DNA from: Acinetobacter sp. TGL-Y2
Lineage (GTDB): Bacteria; Pseudomonadota; Gammaproteobacteria; Pseudomonadales; Moraxellaceae
Assembly (NCBI RefSeq): GCF_001612555.1
Contig: NZ_CP015110.1
Span: 3,224,001 to 3,288,000 of the forward strand
Direction of reading: 5' to 3'
DNA: 64,000 nucleotides
Below, piece after piece: positions 37,278 through 46,555 of the stretch. The notes beneath the pieces were generated by a model, which saw nothing but the letters and a program-made list of their open reading frames with translations, ran no database searches and was not told the origin of the DNA. How positions within the stretch are numbered: the stretch's first letter is position 1; every line of letters begins with the position of its first letter. Made by a program: the position numbers and the translations under genes.

Positions 37278-38549
37278 TTGAATGCGCCTAGACAAGGGCT
37301 ATTTGCTAGCCTACTTATAGTTAGTTTTGCCTTGCATACCTTTTTATTGGTAATTGCAACGACCCATCAACTCAATGAAAACCGTGCCAGCCAAGGTCAA
37401 CTGATGACCAGTCAATTGGTGGCAGACAGTTTGTCTGAACTTGAACCTGCGAATACGGTATCTCTTGCACTGTTGGCCAATCGTTATGCGACCAATCCAA
37501 GCGTGGCCTATATTCGAATTTTGAGTTCAAGCAATCAAGTCTTGGCAACTGCAGGGCTTTCTAAAACACGTCAAGGCGAAGTCTTTGTCCGTGATGCACT
37601 GCAAAATGAAAAGAAAGTCGGCAGTATTGAGATCACTTTGGTTAAACCCAGTATTGGTGAAATTTTAAGAACGCAGTGGTTAGCGACTCTAGTTTCTCTG
37701 ATCATCCACAGTTTATTGTGGTTGGCTTATCGCGCGATTGCCCGTCCAACACGCACCGAGTATTTGGCGCGCTTGAACAACGAATCGCGTTTAAAACATG
37801 AGATTCAGTTGCTGACTGACGCCTTAGAGCTTGAAAAAGCCAATGCTAAACTTGCTCAAGATCAAGCCAAGCAAGCGGCTAAGCCTGTCGAGACGACTAA
37901 GGTGAAACGTCCACTGACATTGAGTGACGATAGCTTGGCTCTCAATATCCAATTTTATGATCCAAAACAATTGATCAGTACGGTCAATCAGTCGGTATCC
38001 TTACCGTATTTTAATTTGTGTCAGATTTTTTTGAACAAAAGCATTCAGCTGTGTGCTCAGCATTATCAATTGGACACAGAAGATTTTGTGATCAATCGTG
38101 AGTTTGATCAGCAAGGCGCTGTGGTGAGTACCTCAGCGCTACAAAACAATGCCTCACAGTGTTTATTGATGATTGGTTCCGTGTTCCAGTTGCTGTCGGA
38201 CGTGCTGTATAAGCGTTATCGTGAAGACAAGCGTTTTGTATTGCAAACCCGCTGCTCGGTCAGCTCAGCTGTTGAAGCGATGCAACTTGATGCGCTACAA
38301 GCCGCTGAACGCTTGACGCATCACTTAATTGCCAAAGAAATGGCATTGTATTTGAACAATGAACAACTCAAACAGATTGGTGATTGTTACCAGCTGGTGC
38401 CGATGCCAAATCCAAGTAGTGTATTAACGCGTCATGCCTTTATGATTAATGGCATGAATGAAAGTTGTGCTGACTTGGCTCAGCGGATTCGTACTGAAAT
38501 TCTCAAAGGTAAAGTTAAAACAGCAGATCCAGTAGCGCCTGCGTCCTAA
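37278..38549 (+). CDS. AhpA/YtjB-family membrane protein
   Basis: 423 aa starting at TTG 37278 (MNAPRQGLFASLLIVS), with GGAAG 7 bases before; no in-frame ATG fits the N-terminal helix. It has a membrane helix at about 8-27, a periplasmic domain (YATNPSVAYIRILSSSNQVLATAG), a second helix at about 135-155, then a helical cytoplasmic part. The plan and the position divergent from serB fit the Smp/YtjB (AhpA) family. Function is poorly known. Confidence 0.68.
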   Translation: MNAPRQGLFASLLIVSFALHTFLLVIATTHQLNENRASQGQLMTSQLVADSLSELEPANTVSLALLANRYATNPSVAYIRILSSSNQVLATAGLSKTRQGEVFVRDALQNEKKVGSIEITLVKPSIGEILRTQWLATLVSLIIHSLLWLAYRAIARPTRTEYLARLNNESRLKHEIQLLTDALELEKANAKLAQDQAKQAAKPVETTKVKRPLTLSDDSLALNIQFYDPKQLISTVNQSVSLPYFNLCQIFLNKSIQLCAQHYQLDTEDFVINREFDQQGAVVSTSALQNNASQCLLMIGSVFQLLSDVLYKRYREDKRFVLQTRCSVSSAVEAMQLDALQAAERLTHHLIAKEMALYLNNEQLKQIGDCYQLVPMPNPSSVLTRHAFMINGMNESCADLAQRIRTEILKGKVKTADPVAPAS

Positions 38550-38570
38550 CTCGCATTTAACTGCTGAATC

Positions 38571-38606
38571 AAACCAGATTTAATTCACTATTAAGTCTGG
38601 TTTTTT
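38571..38606 (+). terminator. Terminator after the AhpA-like gene
   Basis: AAACCAGA and TCTGGTTT pair over 8 bases, extended by TTTAA/TTAAG, then T6. It lies 22 bases after the stop. I looked for an FMN riboswitch in the remaining bases up to ribB and did not see one. Confidence 0.8.
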
Positions 38607-38837
38607 ATGTTCGAGACTTTTTTTTGATTGATTATTTGAGGTAATTGATCACAACTTAATCTAAATTTGAATTTTTCAATTTTTGATGGCTTTTCAATAC
38701 CTTCATAAAGTGTGTATAACAGTCTAGGCAAAGGGAACGTGATAAGCATAGGCAAAACGCGTAAAAAAGCGTTAGACTATGCCACAAATGAATTCAATGA
38801 AAATGTCATCACTGACAGAACAAGAAGGTGAAGGTTG

Positions 38838-39959
38838 ATGCCGCTCAATACAGTTGAAGAGCTTGTAGCAGATATCCGTGCAGGTAAAATGGTTATCCTA
38901 ATGGATGATGAAGACCGCGAAAATGAAGGCGATTTAGTGATCGCTGCCACGCACGTGCGCCCTGAAGACATCAACTTTATGATTACCCATGCGCGCGGTT
39001 TGGTCTGCTTAACGTTGAGTCGTGAGCGTTGCCAACAGTTGAATTTACCGCTGATGGTCGATGCAAATGGTGCACAGCACGGCACAAATTTCACGCTTTC
39101 GATTGAAGCAACCAACGGTATTACCACAGGCATTTCACCTGCTGAACGTGCACACACGATTCAAACTGCGGTTGCAGCACATGCTAAACCTGCTGATATT
39201 GTTCAACCAGGTCATATTTTCCCATTGATGGCGCAGCCCGGTGGCGTATTGCACCGTGCCGGTCACACTGAAGCAGGCTGTGATTTATCCCGCCTGGCAG
39301 GTTTAGAACCTGCATCGGTGATCTGTGAAATCATTAACGAAGACGGCAGCATGGCACGTCGTCCAGACCTTGAAGTCTTTGCAGAAAAACATGGTTTGAA
39401 AATTGGCACCATTGCAGACCTGATTCATTACCGTATGACCAATGAACAAACCGTTGAACGTATTGATCAGCAAAGTATCGATACCGAATATGGTCGTTTC
39501 GATTTGTATCGCTACCGTGAACTGGGTAACCCAGATATTCATTTGGCCTTGGTCAAAGGTCAGCCGAAAGATGGCATTACGACTGTTCGCGTACATGGTT
39601 TTAATCCGACCCGTGATTTGCTCAAACTGAATAAAGTAGACGGCGAAGCGGCATGGAATTTGGACAAAGCACTTAAAACCATTGCCAACAGCGACCGTGG
39701 CGTTCTGGTTTGGATTGGTCAACGTCACTTAAATGACTTGGGTACTGCACTTGAAGCACTGACCACACCAAAACCAACCAAATCAAACTCGGCACTGTCA
39801 CAGCAATATCAAACGATTGGTGTAGGCGCACAGATCTTGCGTGATCTGGGTGTTGAAAAAATGAAGCTGTTAAGCTCTCCATTACGTTTTAATGCATTGT
39901 CTGGTTTTAACTTAGAAGTGGTGGAATATATCACTGCTGATCAAAGTTCTGTTCTATAA
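38838..39959 (+). CDS. ribB: 3,4-dihydroxy-2-butanone 4-phosphate synthase with degenerate cyclohydrolase II domain
   Basis: 373 aa, riboflavin synthesis from ribulose 5-phosphate. The N-terminal RibB domain (1-205) has MDDEDRENEGDLVIAATHV, GLVCLTLSRERC and HTEAGCDLSRLAGL. The C-terminal half aligns with GTP cyclohydrolase II but lacks the zinc cysteines: the expected cysteine-rich stretch reads VRVHGFNPTRDLLKLN. It should therefore act only as RibB, a situation also known in other gamma-proteobacteria. Start ATG 38838 after GAAGGTGAAGG. First gene of the ribB-ribH-nusB-thiL-pgpA run. Confidence 0.88.
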   Translation: MPLNTVEELVADIRAGKMVILMDDEDRENEGDLVIAATHVRPEDINFMITHARGLVCLTLSRERCQQLNLPLMVDANGAQHGTNFTLSIEATNGITTGISPAERAHTIQTAVAAHAKPADIVQPGHIFPLMAQPGGVLHRAGHTEAGCDLSRLAGLEPASVICEIINEDGSMARRPDLEVFAEKHGLKIGTIADLIHYRMTNEQTVERIDQQSIDTEYGRFDLYRYRELGNPDIHLALVKGQPKDGITTVRVHGFNPTRDLLKLNKVDGEAAWNLDKALKTIANSDRGVLVWIGQRHLNDLGTALEALTTPKPTKSNSALSQQYQTIGVGAQILRDLGVEKMKLLSSPLRFNALSGFNLEVVEYITADQSSVL

Positions 39960-39983
39960 CTCTTATTACATATTGAGGTTGCT

Positions 39984-40454
39984 ATGGCAATTCGCCGTAT
40001 TGAAGGTTTACTACATCTCGCGAGCGAAGATCGTTACGCGATTTTAGTTGGTCGTTTTAACAGCTTTGTTGTAGAACATTTATTAGAAGGTGCAATTGAT
40101 ACGTTGCATCGTCATGGTGTATCCGACGATAATATCACTGTCGTTCATGCACCAGGCGCATGGGAGCTTCCTGTAGTTGCAAAGAAACTCGCAAATTCAG
40201 GCAACTTCGATGCCGTCATCGCTCTAGGCGCAGTCATTCGTGGAAGCACTCCACACTTTGACTTCGTTGCAGGCGAATGTGCCAAAGGTTTAGGTGTAGT
40301 TGGTTTAGATACTGGCTTACCGGTAATCAATGGTGTATTGACTACGGACAGTATTGAACAGGCGATTGAACGCTCTGGTACAAAAGCAGGCAATAAAGGT
40401 GGTGAAGCTGCCCTTACTGCAATTGAAATGGTTAATTTGCTAAAGGCGATCTAA
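39984..40454 (+). CDS. ribH: 6,7-dimethyl-8-ribityllumazine synthase
   Basis: 156-aa lumazine synthase, penultimate step of riboflavin synthesis. Motifs: [53 protein letters not shown] and [27 protein letters not shown], ligand-binding regions of the family (quoted here by short key runs). It follows ribB by 24 bases and precedes nusB by 3, a conserved cluster. Confidence 0.94.
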   Translation: MAIRRIEGLLHLASEDRYAILVGRFNSFVVEHLLEGAIDTLHRHGVSDDNITVVHAPGAWELPVVAKKLANSGNFDAVIALGAVIRGSTPHFDFVAGECAKGLGVVGLDTGLPVINGVLTTDSIEQAIERSGTKAGNKGGEAALTAIEMVNLLKAI

Positions 40455-40457
40455 AGC

Positions 40458-40907
40458 ATGTCGCAGACACTCCAAGCTACTTATGCAGCTAAACGCAAAG
40501 CACGTCGTTTTGCTGTACAAGGGATTTATGAATGGCAAATGAGCCACAACCCGATGCACGAAATCGAAGCCCGCACGCGTGCTGAAAATGCCATGCATAA
40601 AGTGGATCTAAGCTATTATCATGAATTGCTCACGCAAGTGATTGCAGATCATGAAGCATTGGATGCGTTATTAATGCCAGTACTTGATCGCGAGATCAGT
40701 GCACTGGACGGTGTTGAACTTGCAACCTTGCGCCTTGGCGCATACGAATTGAAAGAGCATCTTGAAATTCCGTATCGTGTTGTATTGGACGAAGCTATTG
40801 AATTAGCGAAACACTTTGGTGGAGCCGACAGTCACAAATACATCAATGGTGTATTAGACCGTTTAGCGCAAAGCCTACGTGAAGCAGAAAAGCAACAAGC
40901 GAAGTAA
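40458..40907 (+). CDS. nusB: Transcription antitermination factor NusB
   Basis: 149-aa all-helical protein that binds boxA RNA with NusE (S10) and promotes rRNA antitermination. Family features are [17 protein letters not shown] at the N-terminus, [21 protein letters not shown] and [17 protein letters not shown] with the closing [11 protein letters not shown]. Follows ribH after 3 bases, so expression is linked to riboflavin genes as in many bacteria. Confidence 0.94.
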   Translation: MSQTLQATYAAKRKARRFAVQGIYEWQMSHNPMHEIEARTRAENAMHKVDLSYYHELLTQVIADHEALDALLMPVLDREISALDGVELATLRLGAYELKEHLEIPYRVVLDEAIELAKHFGGADSHKYINGVLDRLAQSLREAEKQQAK

Positions 40908-40916
40908 GTTGCGAAT

Positions 40917-41834
40917 ATGGCTGAGTTTTCTATCATTGATTCCTATTTCAACCGACCGAGTTTAAATTCAGTCGATTTAGGTGTCGGTGATGACTCAGCC
41001 CTGCTCACCCCCCCTTCAAACCAACAATTGGTCATTTGTGCAGATACCCTTGTTGCAGGACGACATTTTCCGCTTGATACATCTCCCCATGCAATTGGTT
41101 GGAAATGTGTTGCCGTAAACTTATCTGATATTGCTGCTATGGGCGCAAAGCCACATAGTATTTTACTCGCCTTAAGCTTACCCCAAATTGATCATGACTG
41201 GCTAAAAGGCTTTAGTCAGGGTTTATATGATTGTTGCGATCAATTTGGCGTGAGTTTAATTGGTGGAGATACCACCCAAAGCCCGCATCTCACCTTGTCA
41301 GTCACCGCTTTAGGTTGGATTGAACACGGTAAAGCCATTCCACGCTCAGGTGCTCAAGTGGGTGACTTAGTGGTGGTCAGTGGCACAGTAGGTGATGCAG
41401 CTTTTGCTTTACAACATTTAGGGCATCCCTTACAGACACGTTTGGATTATCCCACACCGCGCTGTGAATTGGGTCAAGCGCTAAAAAATCTTGCCTCAAG
41501 TATGATTGATGTCTCTGACGGTTTAGCCCAAGATTTAGGGCATATTTTAAAAGCATCGAAAATAGGTGCCACACTCGAGCTGGATCAGCTACCTTTAAGT
41601 AAGACCTTGCAATCGCTACAAAATGAGCAAAAATGGCAATACGCTTTGGCAGGTGGTGATGACTACGAGTTATGTTTTACAATAAGTCCTCAAAACTACG
41701 CGACGTTGTTGCAGAATAATCCTCATACGCCAACTACAATCATCGGGCATATTCAACCAGAATTAGGTTTGCGTTTGCAAAAAGATGGCTTAGACCACGC
41801 CCTTCATTTCCATGGATACCAACACTTTGTCTAA
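40917..41834 (+). CDS. thiL: Thiamine-monophosphate kinase
   Basis: 305-aa enzyme that makes thiamine diphosphate. Seen: VDLGVGDDSALLTPP, ICADTLVAGRHFP, GWKCVAVNLSDIAAMGAKP, SLIGGDTTQSPHLTLS and MIDVSDGLAQDLGHIL with LAGGDDYELCFT, the metal and substrate motifs of the PurM/ThiL fold. Its 3' end overlaps pgpA by 23 bases. Confidence 0.94.
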   Translation: MAEFSIIDSYFNRPSLNSVDLGVGDDSALLTPPSNQQLVICADTLVAGRHFPLDTSPHAIGWKCVAVNLSDIAAMGAKPHSILLALSLPQIDHDWLKGFSQGLYDCCDQFGVSLIGGDTTQSPHLTLSVTALGWIEHGKAIPRSGAQVGDLVVVSGTVGDAAFALQHLGHPLQTRLDYPTPRCELGQALKNLASSMIDVSDGLAQDLGHILKASKIGATLELDQLPLSKTLQSLQNEQKWQYALAGGDDYELCFTISPQNYATLLQNNPHTPTTIIGHIQPELGLRLQKDGLDHALHFHGYQHFV

Positions 41835-42333
41835 ACCGCCTATTAATTTTAAAAACATGACAGTGTCAGAGCGCTGTATTGTGTTCTGTGGCGTGGGTTT
41901 TGGTTCTGGATTACTGCCTAAAGCGCCAGGTACTTTTGGTTCAGCCTTTGCACTTTTGTTTGTGCCTGTGTTTATGGCGATAGGTTTTAACGCAAGCGTG
42001 ATCGCAATCATGATTATGTCACTTATGGGTATTTATATTTGCGGTCGTACCGCCGATATTATGGGTGTGCATGACGATGGACGAATTGTCTGGGATGAAT
42101 TTGCAGGACAATCGATTACCTTCTTACCCCTCATTTATTTGGGACTCATGAATTGGGTCTGGTTATTGGTGGGTTTTGGTTTATTTCGTCTGTTTGATGT
42201 GTGGAAACCTTGGCCGATTCGTGTCATTGATCGTCAGGTTGATGGTGGCTTTGGGATTATGTTTGATGATTTAATTGCCGGCTTATGGGCAGCAATTTGC
42301 ATTATAATTTACTTATATATTGATATGGCTTAA
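41812..42333 (+). CDS. pgpA: Phosphatidylglycerophosphatase A
   Basis: 173-aa membrane enzyme of phosphatidylglycerol synthesis. Seen: [18 protein letters not shown] at about 27-44, [23 protein letters not shown] (acidic active-site cluster) and [31 protein letters not shown]. It starts inside thiL with a 23-base overlap; an internal ATG 45 bases on would still leave all conserved residues. Last gene of the rib-nusB-thiL-pgpA run, a common order in gamma-proteobacteria. Confidence 0.9.
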   Translation: MDTNTLSKPPINFKNMTVSERCIVFCGVGFGSGLLPKAPGTFGSAFALLFVPVFMAIGFNASVIAIMIMSLMGIYICGRTADIMGVHDDGRIVWDEFAGQSITFLPLIYLGLMNWVWLLVGFGLFRLFDVWKPWPIRVIDRQVDGGFGIMFDDLIAGLWAAICIIIYLYIDMA

Positions 42334-42353
42334 GCCAAGTTTCAGGGTGTTTT

Positions 42354-43718
42354 ATGTCAACCACTGTCGTCATTCTTGCTGCAGGCAAAGGAACGCGCAT
42401 GCGTTCAAAGCTACCGAAAGTGTTGCAGCCATTAGCAGGACGACCACTTCTTGGTCATGTAATTGAAACCGCAAAAAAAATACACGCTCAAAATATTATT
42501 ACCATTTTTGGTCACGGAGGCCATTTAGTTCAAAACGCCTTTTCTCATGAAGATATTCAATGGGTTGAACAAACTGAACAGCTCGGTACAGGTCATGCCG
42601 TTAAAGTAACGTTGCCTGTATTGCCCAAAGACGGTATGTCACTTATTTTGTCTGGCGACGTGCCTTGTGTTCAACAGAGTACCTTGCAACGTTTGGTTGA
42701 GGTTTCAACAGAAACAGGGATTGGAATCGTCACCTTAACTCTAGCTGATTCAACCGGCTATGGTCGTATTGTACGTAGCAACAATAAAATCCAAGCGATT
42801 GTTGAACACAAAGATGCAACCCCTGAACAACATCAAATTAAAGAAATCAATACTGGAATTTACTGTGTCAGTAATGCCAAATTGCATGAATGGCTACCTA
42901 AACTGAATAATAACAATGCACAAGGTGAATATTACCTGACTGACATCATTGCGATGGCGTTAGAAGATGGTTTAGAGATCGCGTCGATCCAACCTGAAAT
43001 GGCTTTTGAAGTAGAAGGCGTCAATGATCGCGTACAACTTGCAGCACTGGAACGTGAATTTCAAAGTTATCAAGCCAAAGAATTGATGAAACAAGGTGTA
43101 CACCTGATTGACCCTGCACGTTTTGATTTACGTGGTCAGCTTCAGGTCGGTCAAGATGTCCGTATCGATATCAATGTGATCATTGAAGGTGAATGTAGCT
43201 TCGGTGATAATGTCGACATTGGCGCAGGTTGTATCATTAAAAATACCCATATTGCGGCAGGAACCAAAGTTCAAGCCTATAGCATTTTTGACAATGCAGT
43301 GATTGGTGAAAATGTTCAGATTGGCCCTTTTGCGCGTTTGCGTCCAGGTGCAAACTTAGCGGCTGACGTTCATATTGGCAACTTTGTTGAAGTCAAAAAC
43401 TCAAGCATTGGACTCGGCTCTAAAGCCAATCACTTTAGTTATTTAGGTGATGCTGAAATCGGTGCTGGGTCAAATATTGGTGCAGGTACAATTACCTGTA
43501 ACTATGACGGCGCAAATAAGCATAAAACAGTGATTGGTGATAACGCCTTTATTGGCACCAACAACTCATTGGTTGCGCCAGTAAAAATTGGGCATGGTGC
43601 GACCACAGGTGCAGGTTCTGTCATTACCCATGATGTTGCAAACAACAGTCTAGCTGTTGAGCGTGCTAAACAAATTTCTAAAGAAAATTATCAACGTCCC
43701 CAAAAGACTAAGAATTAA
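42354..43718 (+). CDS. glmU: Bifunctional UDP-GlcNAc pyrophosphorylase/glucosamine-1-phosphate acetyltransferase
   Basis: 454 aa. The N-terminal uridyltransferase has [28 protein letters not shown] and ILSGDVPCV; the C-terminal left-handed beta helix shows hexapeptide repeats and the acetyltransferase site [24 protein letters not shown]. Makes UDP-GlcNAc for peptidoglycan and LPS. It precedes glmS by 12 bases, an operon that funnels fructose-6-phosphate to UDP-GlcNAc. Confidence 0.96.
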   Translation: MSTTVVILAAGKGTRMRSKLPKVLQPLAGRPLLGHVIETAKKIHAQNIITIFGHGGHLVQNAFSHEDIQWVEQTEQLGTGHAVKVTLPVLPKDGMSLILSGDVPCVQQSTLQRLVEVSTETGIGIVTLTLADSTGYGRIVRSNNKIQAIVEHKDATPEQHQIKEINTGIYCVSNAKLHEWLPKLNNNNAQGEYYLTDIIAMALEDGLEIASIQPEMAFEVEGVNDRVQLAALEREFQSYQAKELMKQGVHLIDPARFDLRGQLQVGQDVRIDINVIIEGECSFGDNVDIGAGCIIKNTHIAAGTKVQAYSIFDNAVIGENVQIGPFARLRPGANLAADVHIGNFVEVKNSSIGLGSKANHFSYLGDAEIGAGSNIGAGTITCNYDGANKHKTVIGDNAFIGTNNSLVAPVKIGHGATTGAGSVITHDVANNSLAVERAKQISKENYQRPQKTKN

Positions 43719-43730
43719 GAGGTTATTACT

Positions 43731-45569
43731 ATGTGCGGTATTGTTGGTGGCGTTGCTGAACGAAGCATTACAAATATTTTAATTGAAGGTCTAAAACGCC
43801 TTGAATATCGTGGTTATGACTCTGCAGGACTTGCCCTGATCAATCAAGGTCAAGTGTTACGTGAACGTCGTGTCGGTAAGGTTGTAAACCTTGAAGAAGC
43901 GGTGAATGGCGCAGAACTGATCGGTTCTTTGGGCATTGCACATACGCGCTGGGCAACACATGGCAAACCAACTGAAGACAATGCGCATCCGCATATTTCA
44001 GGTCAGGTGGCCGTGGTACATAACGGTATTATTGAAAACTACCAAGAGCTCAAAGATGACCTCGAAGCTTTGGGCTATGTCTTTACCTCGCAGACAGACA
44101 CTGAAGTGGTGGCGCATTTGGTCAATGATGCGCTGAAATCAAGCCCCGATTTGATGCACGCTGTTGAACAAGTGGTTCCTCAGCTTAAAGGTGCTTATGC
44201 TCTGGGTATCGTACATACTGATTATCCAAATGAGTTGATCACGGTGCGTGAAGGTTCGCCTTTGGTGATTGGGGTCGGTATTGGCGAGAACTTTATCAGT
44301 TCAGATCAATTGGCTTTACTGCCTATTACCAATCGCTTTATTTACCTTGAAGAAGGCGATATTGCACGTTTAACCCGTGATTCGATTGAAGTCTTTGTCG
44401 GTGGAAAAAGGGTTGATCGTCCTGTAAAAGAACTCGATGCAACGGTCAGCAATGCCTCAAAAGGTGAATATAAGCATTACATGCTCAAAGAAATCTATGA
44501 GCAACCTGAAGCGATTCAGCAAACAATTTCTCAAGCATTAAATGGCAATCAACTGCGCGATGACTTCTTAAAAAATGCCGATGCAGATTTCAGTCAAATC
44601 CAAAATGTGCAAATCATTGCCTGCGGTACCAGTTACCATGCCGGCATGATTGCAAAATATTGGTTTGAACAGCTGATCAATTTGCCTTGCCAAGTCGAAA
44701 TTGCGAGTGAATTCCGCTACCGTACCCCTGTAATTGTGAACAATACGCTTTATGTATGTATCTCTCAATCAGGTGAAACAGCGGACACTTTAGCGGCTTT
44801 ACGGGATACACAAAAACGTGCGCTTGCTAAAAACATTAATATTACAACATTGACCATTTGTAACGTTGCAACCTCGTCAATGGTCCGTGAAACCAACCAC
44901 AGTCTCTTGACATTGGCAGGTCCTGAAATTGGTGTAGCATCAACCAAAGCCTTTACCACGCAGCTTGCAGCACTGATGCTATTGGTCCTTAAAGTGGGTC
45001 AGGTCAAGCAAAGTATTTTTGAAACAACAGTTTCTGAAATTATTTCTGACTTGTGGCATCTCCCTAAGGTTATTTTAGATACATTGCAAAAAGACAAAGA
45101 AATTCTGCGTTTGTCTGAGTTATTTGTTGAAAAGAACCATTGCTTATTCTTAGGTCGTGGTACTGAGTTCCCAATCGCACTTGAAGGCGCATTGAAACTT
45201 AAAGAAATCTCATACATCCATGCTGAAGGTTATGCTGCGGGTGAACTTAAACATGGCCCATTGGCATTGGTGGATAACGATATGCCAGTGGTCATTCTTG
45301 CGCCAAAAGACGATATGCTCGATAAACTTAAATCGAACATGGAAGAAGTTCAAGCACGTGGCGGTGAACTGTTTGTCTTTGCAGATGAAACCAGTGGCAT
45401 TAAAGAAAAAGACCGCCAACACGTGGTATTAGTGCCGAATGTGGGTGCTCTGCTTGCGCCAATCGTGTACAGCATTCCAGTACAGCTGTTGTCTTACCAC
45501 GTGGCGGTGTTACGTGGTACGGATGTAGACCAACCAAGAAACCTCGCAAAATCGGTGACAGTTGAATAA
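43731..45569 (+). CDS. glmS: Glucosamine-fructose-6-phosphate aminotransferase
   Basis: 612-aa glutamine-dependent enzyme, first step of amino-sugar synthesis. It opens MCGIVGG with the catalytic Cys, has THGKPTEDNAHPH and HNGIIENYQEL in the glutaminase domain, and two SIS domains (CGTSYHAGM, SQSGETADTLAAL, EGALKLKEISYIHAE). The C-terminus QPRNLAKSVTVE is the DNA that TnsD-type proteins recognise as attTn7; a Tn7-like element starts 26 bases after the stop. The gene itself is intact. Confidence 0.97.
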   Translation: MCGIVGGVAERSITNILIEGLKRLEYRGYDSAGLALINQGQVLRERRVGKVVNLEEAVNGAELIGSLGIAHTRWATHGKPTEDNAHPHISGQVAVVHNGIIENYQELKDDLEALGYVFTSQTDTEVVAHLVNDALKSSPDLMHAVEQVVPQLKGAYALGIVHTDYPNELITVREGSPLVIGVGIGENFISSDQLALLPITNRFIYLEEGDIARLTRDSIEVFVGGKRVDRPVKELDATVSNASKGEYKHYMLKEIYEQPEAIQQTISQALNGNQLRDDFLKNADADFSQIQNVQIIACGTSYHAGMIAKYWFEQLINLPCQVEIASEFRYRTPVIVNNTLYVCISQSGETADTLAALRDTQKRALAKNINITTLTICNVATSSMVRETNHSLLTLAGPEIGVASTKAFTTQLAALMLLVLKVGQVKQSIFETTVSEIISDLWHLPKVILDTLQKDKEILRLSELFVEKNHCLFLGRGTEFPIALEGALKLKEISYIHAEGYAAGELKHGPLALVDNDMPVVILAPKDDMLDKLKSNMEEVQARGGELFVFADETSGIKEKDRQHVVLVPNVGALLAPIVYSIPVQLLSYHVAVLRGTDVDQPRNLAKSVTVE

Positions 45570-45589
45570 GTTATTGTTTTTATTAATTT

Positions 45590-45594
45590 ATTTT
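45590..45594. repeat. Predicted 5-bp target duplication of the Tn7-like element (ATTTT)
   Basis: The five bases +21 to +25 after the glmS stop lie directly before the element's TGT end, exactly where Tn7 duplicates its target. The partner copy at the left end is not in the window, so the duplication is predicted, not shown. Confidence 0.6.
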
Positions 45595-45662
45595 TGTATG
45601 AGAGTAATAAAGTTTCATACTAAGTAATAAAGTCTCATACTGAGTAATAAAGTGTAATACTG
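45595..45662 (+). repeat. Right end of Tn7-like element with three phased TnsB-type repeats
   Basis: The end starts TGTATGAG. Three directly repeated 20-base units follow head to tail at 45603-45622, 45623-45642 and 45643-45662, each AGTAATAAAGT with a TCATACT-like end; the third is slightly diverged. Closely packed TnsB sites are typical of the Tn7 right end, which is the end next to glmS and tnsA. Confidence 0.88.
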
Positions 45663-45721
45663 AATTGCTCAAAAAATCCACACAAGCTATGCTCTAAACA
45701 GCATGATGTGTGGATTTTTTT

Positions 45722-46555
45722 ATGGCTAACTTTAAGAACATACAAAATCATGAACTCAAAATTCAAAAGTGGATTAAAGAAGGACGAGGACAGGGTTTTG
45801 GAAATAACTATAAGCCTTGGATCACAATTCGAGATGTGAGTTCAGAAGGACGATCTCACCGAGTTTTTGGTCATAAGAGCCAAAGAACTCATCATCTGTT
45901 ATCTGATTTAGAACTTTCTGCTTTTTTATTACTAGAATGGCATTTCAGTACTATCGATATTAGGGAGCAGTATCCTTTAGACCTTGAACATACCTTAGAA
46001 ATTGCTGAATCAATTAGAATCCCCCATCCTAAACTTGGAAAACACTATCAAATAATGACTAGTGATTTCTTGGTAGATACAAATAATTCAAAATCTCCTA
46101 AATTTGCAGTCCAAGTAAAATATTCAAATGCTCTCAATGACCCACGCACAATCGAAAAAATAGAAATTGAACGACAGTATTGGAAACAACAAAATGTTCC
46201 CTTTTATATTTTCACTGAACATCAAGTCCCTTTAATTGTCAGTCAAAATATTCAATGGTTGTACAGTTCTCTAAGTACTTTAGAACTTAGTGGTCAAGAT
46301 ACATTACATAAACTTAACTTCTATTCTGATATTTTCAAAAATAATAAGTCTAAAAAAATTAATGAATTGGCAAGATTTATTGATCAAAAATATCAATTTG
46401 AAATGGGGCGATCTCTAAGAGAAATTAGAGATTTACTCGCTCAACGTTATTTCACATTTGATCTTAATATTTCTTTTAAAGATTTGAAAACTGATCACAT
46501 TCAATCAGGCCAGATCAATATTTGGAATGAGGTGCTTCATGCTGAAAATCAATGA
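45722..46555 (+). CDS. tnsA: Tn7-like transposase subunit TnsA (5'-strand nuclease)
   Basis: 277 aa (Tn7 TnsA: 273). It cuts the 5' ends of the element, complementing TnsB. The restriction-enzyme-like active site is visible: Glu of LLEWHFSTIDIREQYPL (about 72), Asp of MTSDFLVDT (115) and Lys of FAVQVKYSNAL (133), spaced as in Tn7. ATG at 45722 was chosen over 45710, since it matches the length of the family. It overlaps tnsB by 17 bases. Confidence 0.92.
   Translation: MANFKNIQNHELKIQKWIKEGRGQGFGNNYKPWITIRDVSSEGRSHRVFGHKSQRTHHLLSDLELSAFLLLEWHFSTIDIREQYPLDLEHTLEIAESIRIPHPKLGKHYQIMTSDFLVDTNNSKSPKFAVQVKYSNALNDPRTIEKIEIERQYWKQQNVPFYIFTEHQVPLIVSQNIQWLYSSLSTLELSGQDTLHKLNFYSDIFKNNKSKKINELARFIDQKYQFEMGRSLREIRDLLAQRYFTFDLNISFKDLKTDHIQSGQINIWNEVLHAENQ

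Noticed and set aside
38607-38837. FMN riboswitch upstream of ribB
   Set aside because: None of the conserved RFN-element segments could be recognised in the leader.
45603-45662. Tandem repeats considered as a CRISPR array
   Set aside because: The 20-base units abut without spacers, there are no cas genes, and they lie at the transposon end, so they are TnsB-type sites. For the same reason, a CRISPR-guided Tn7 variant is not supported.
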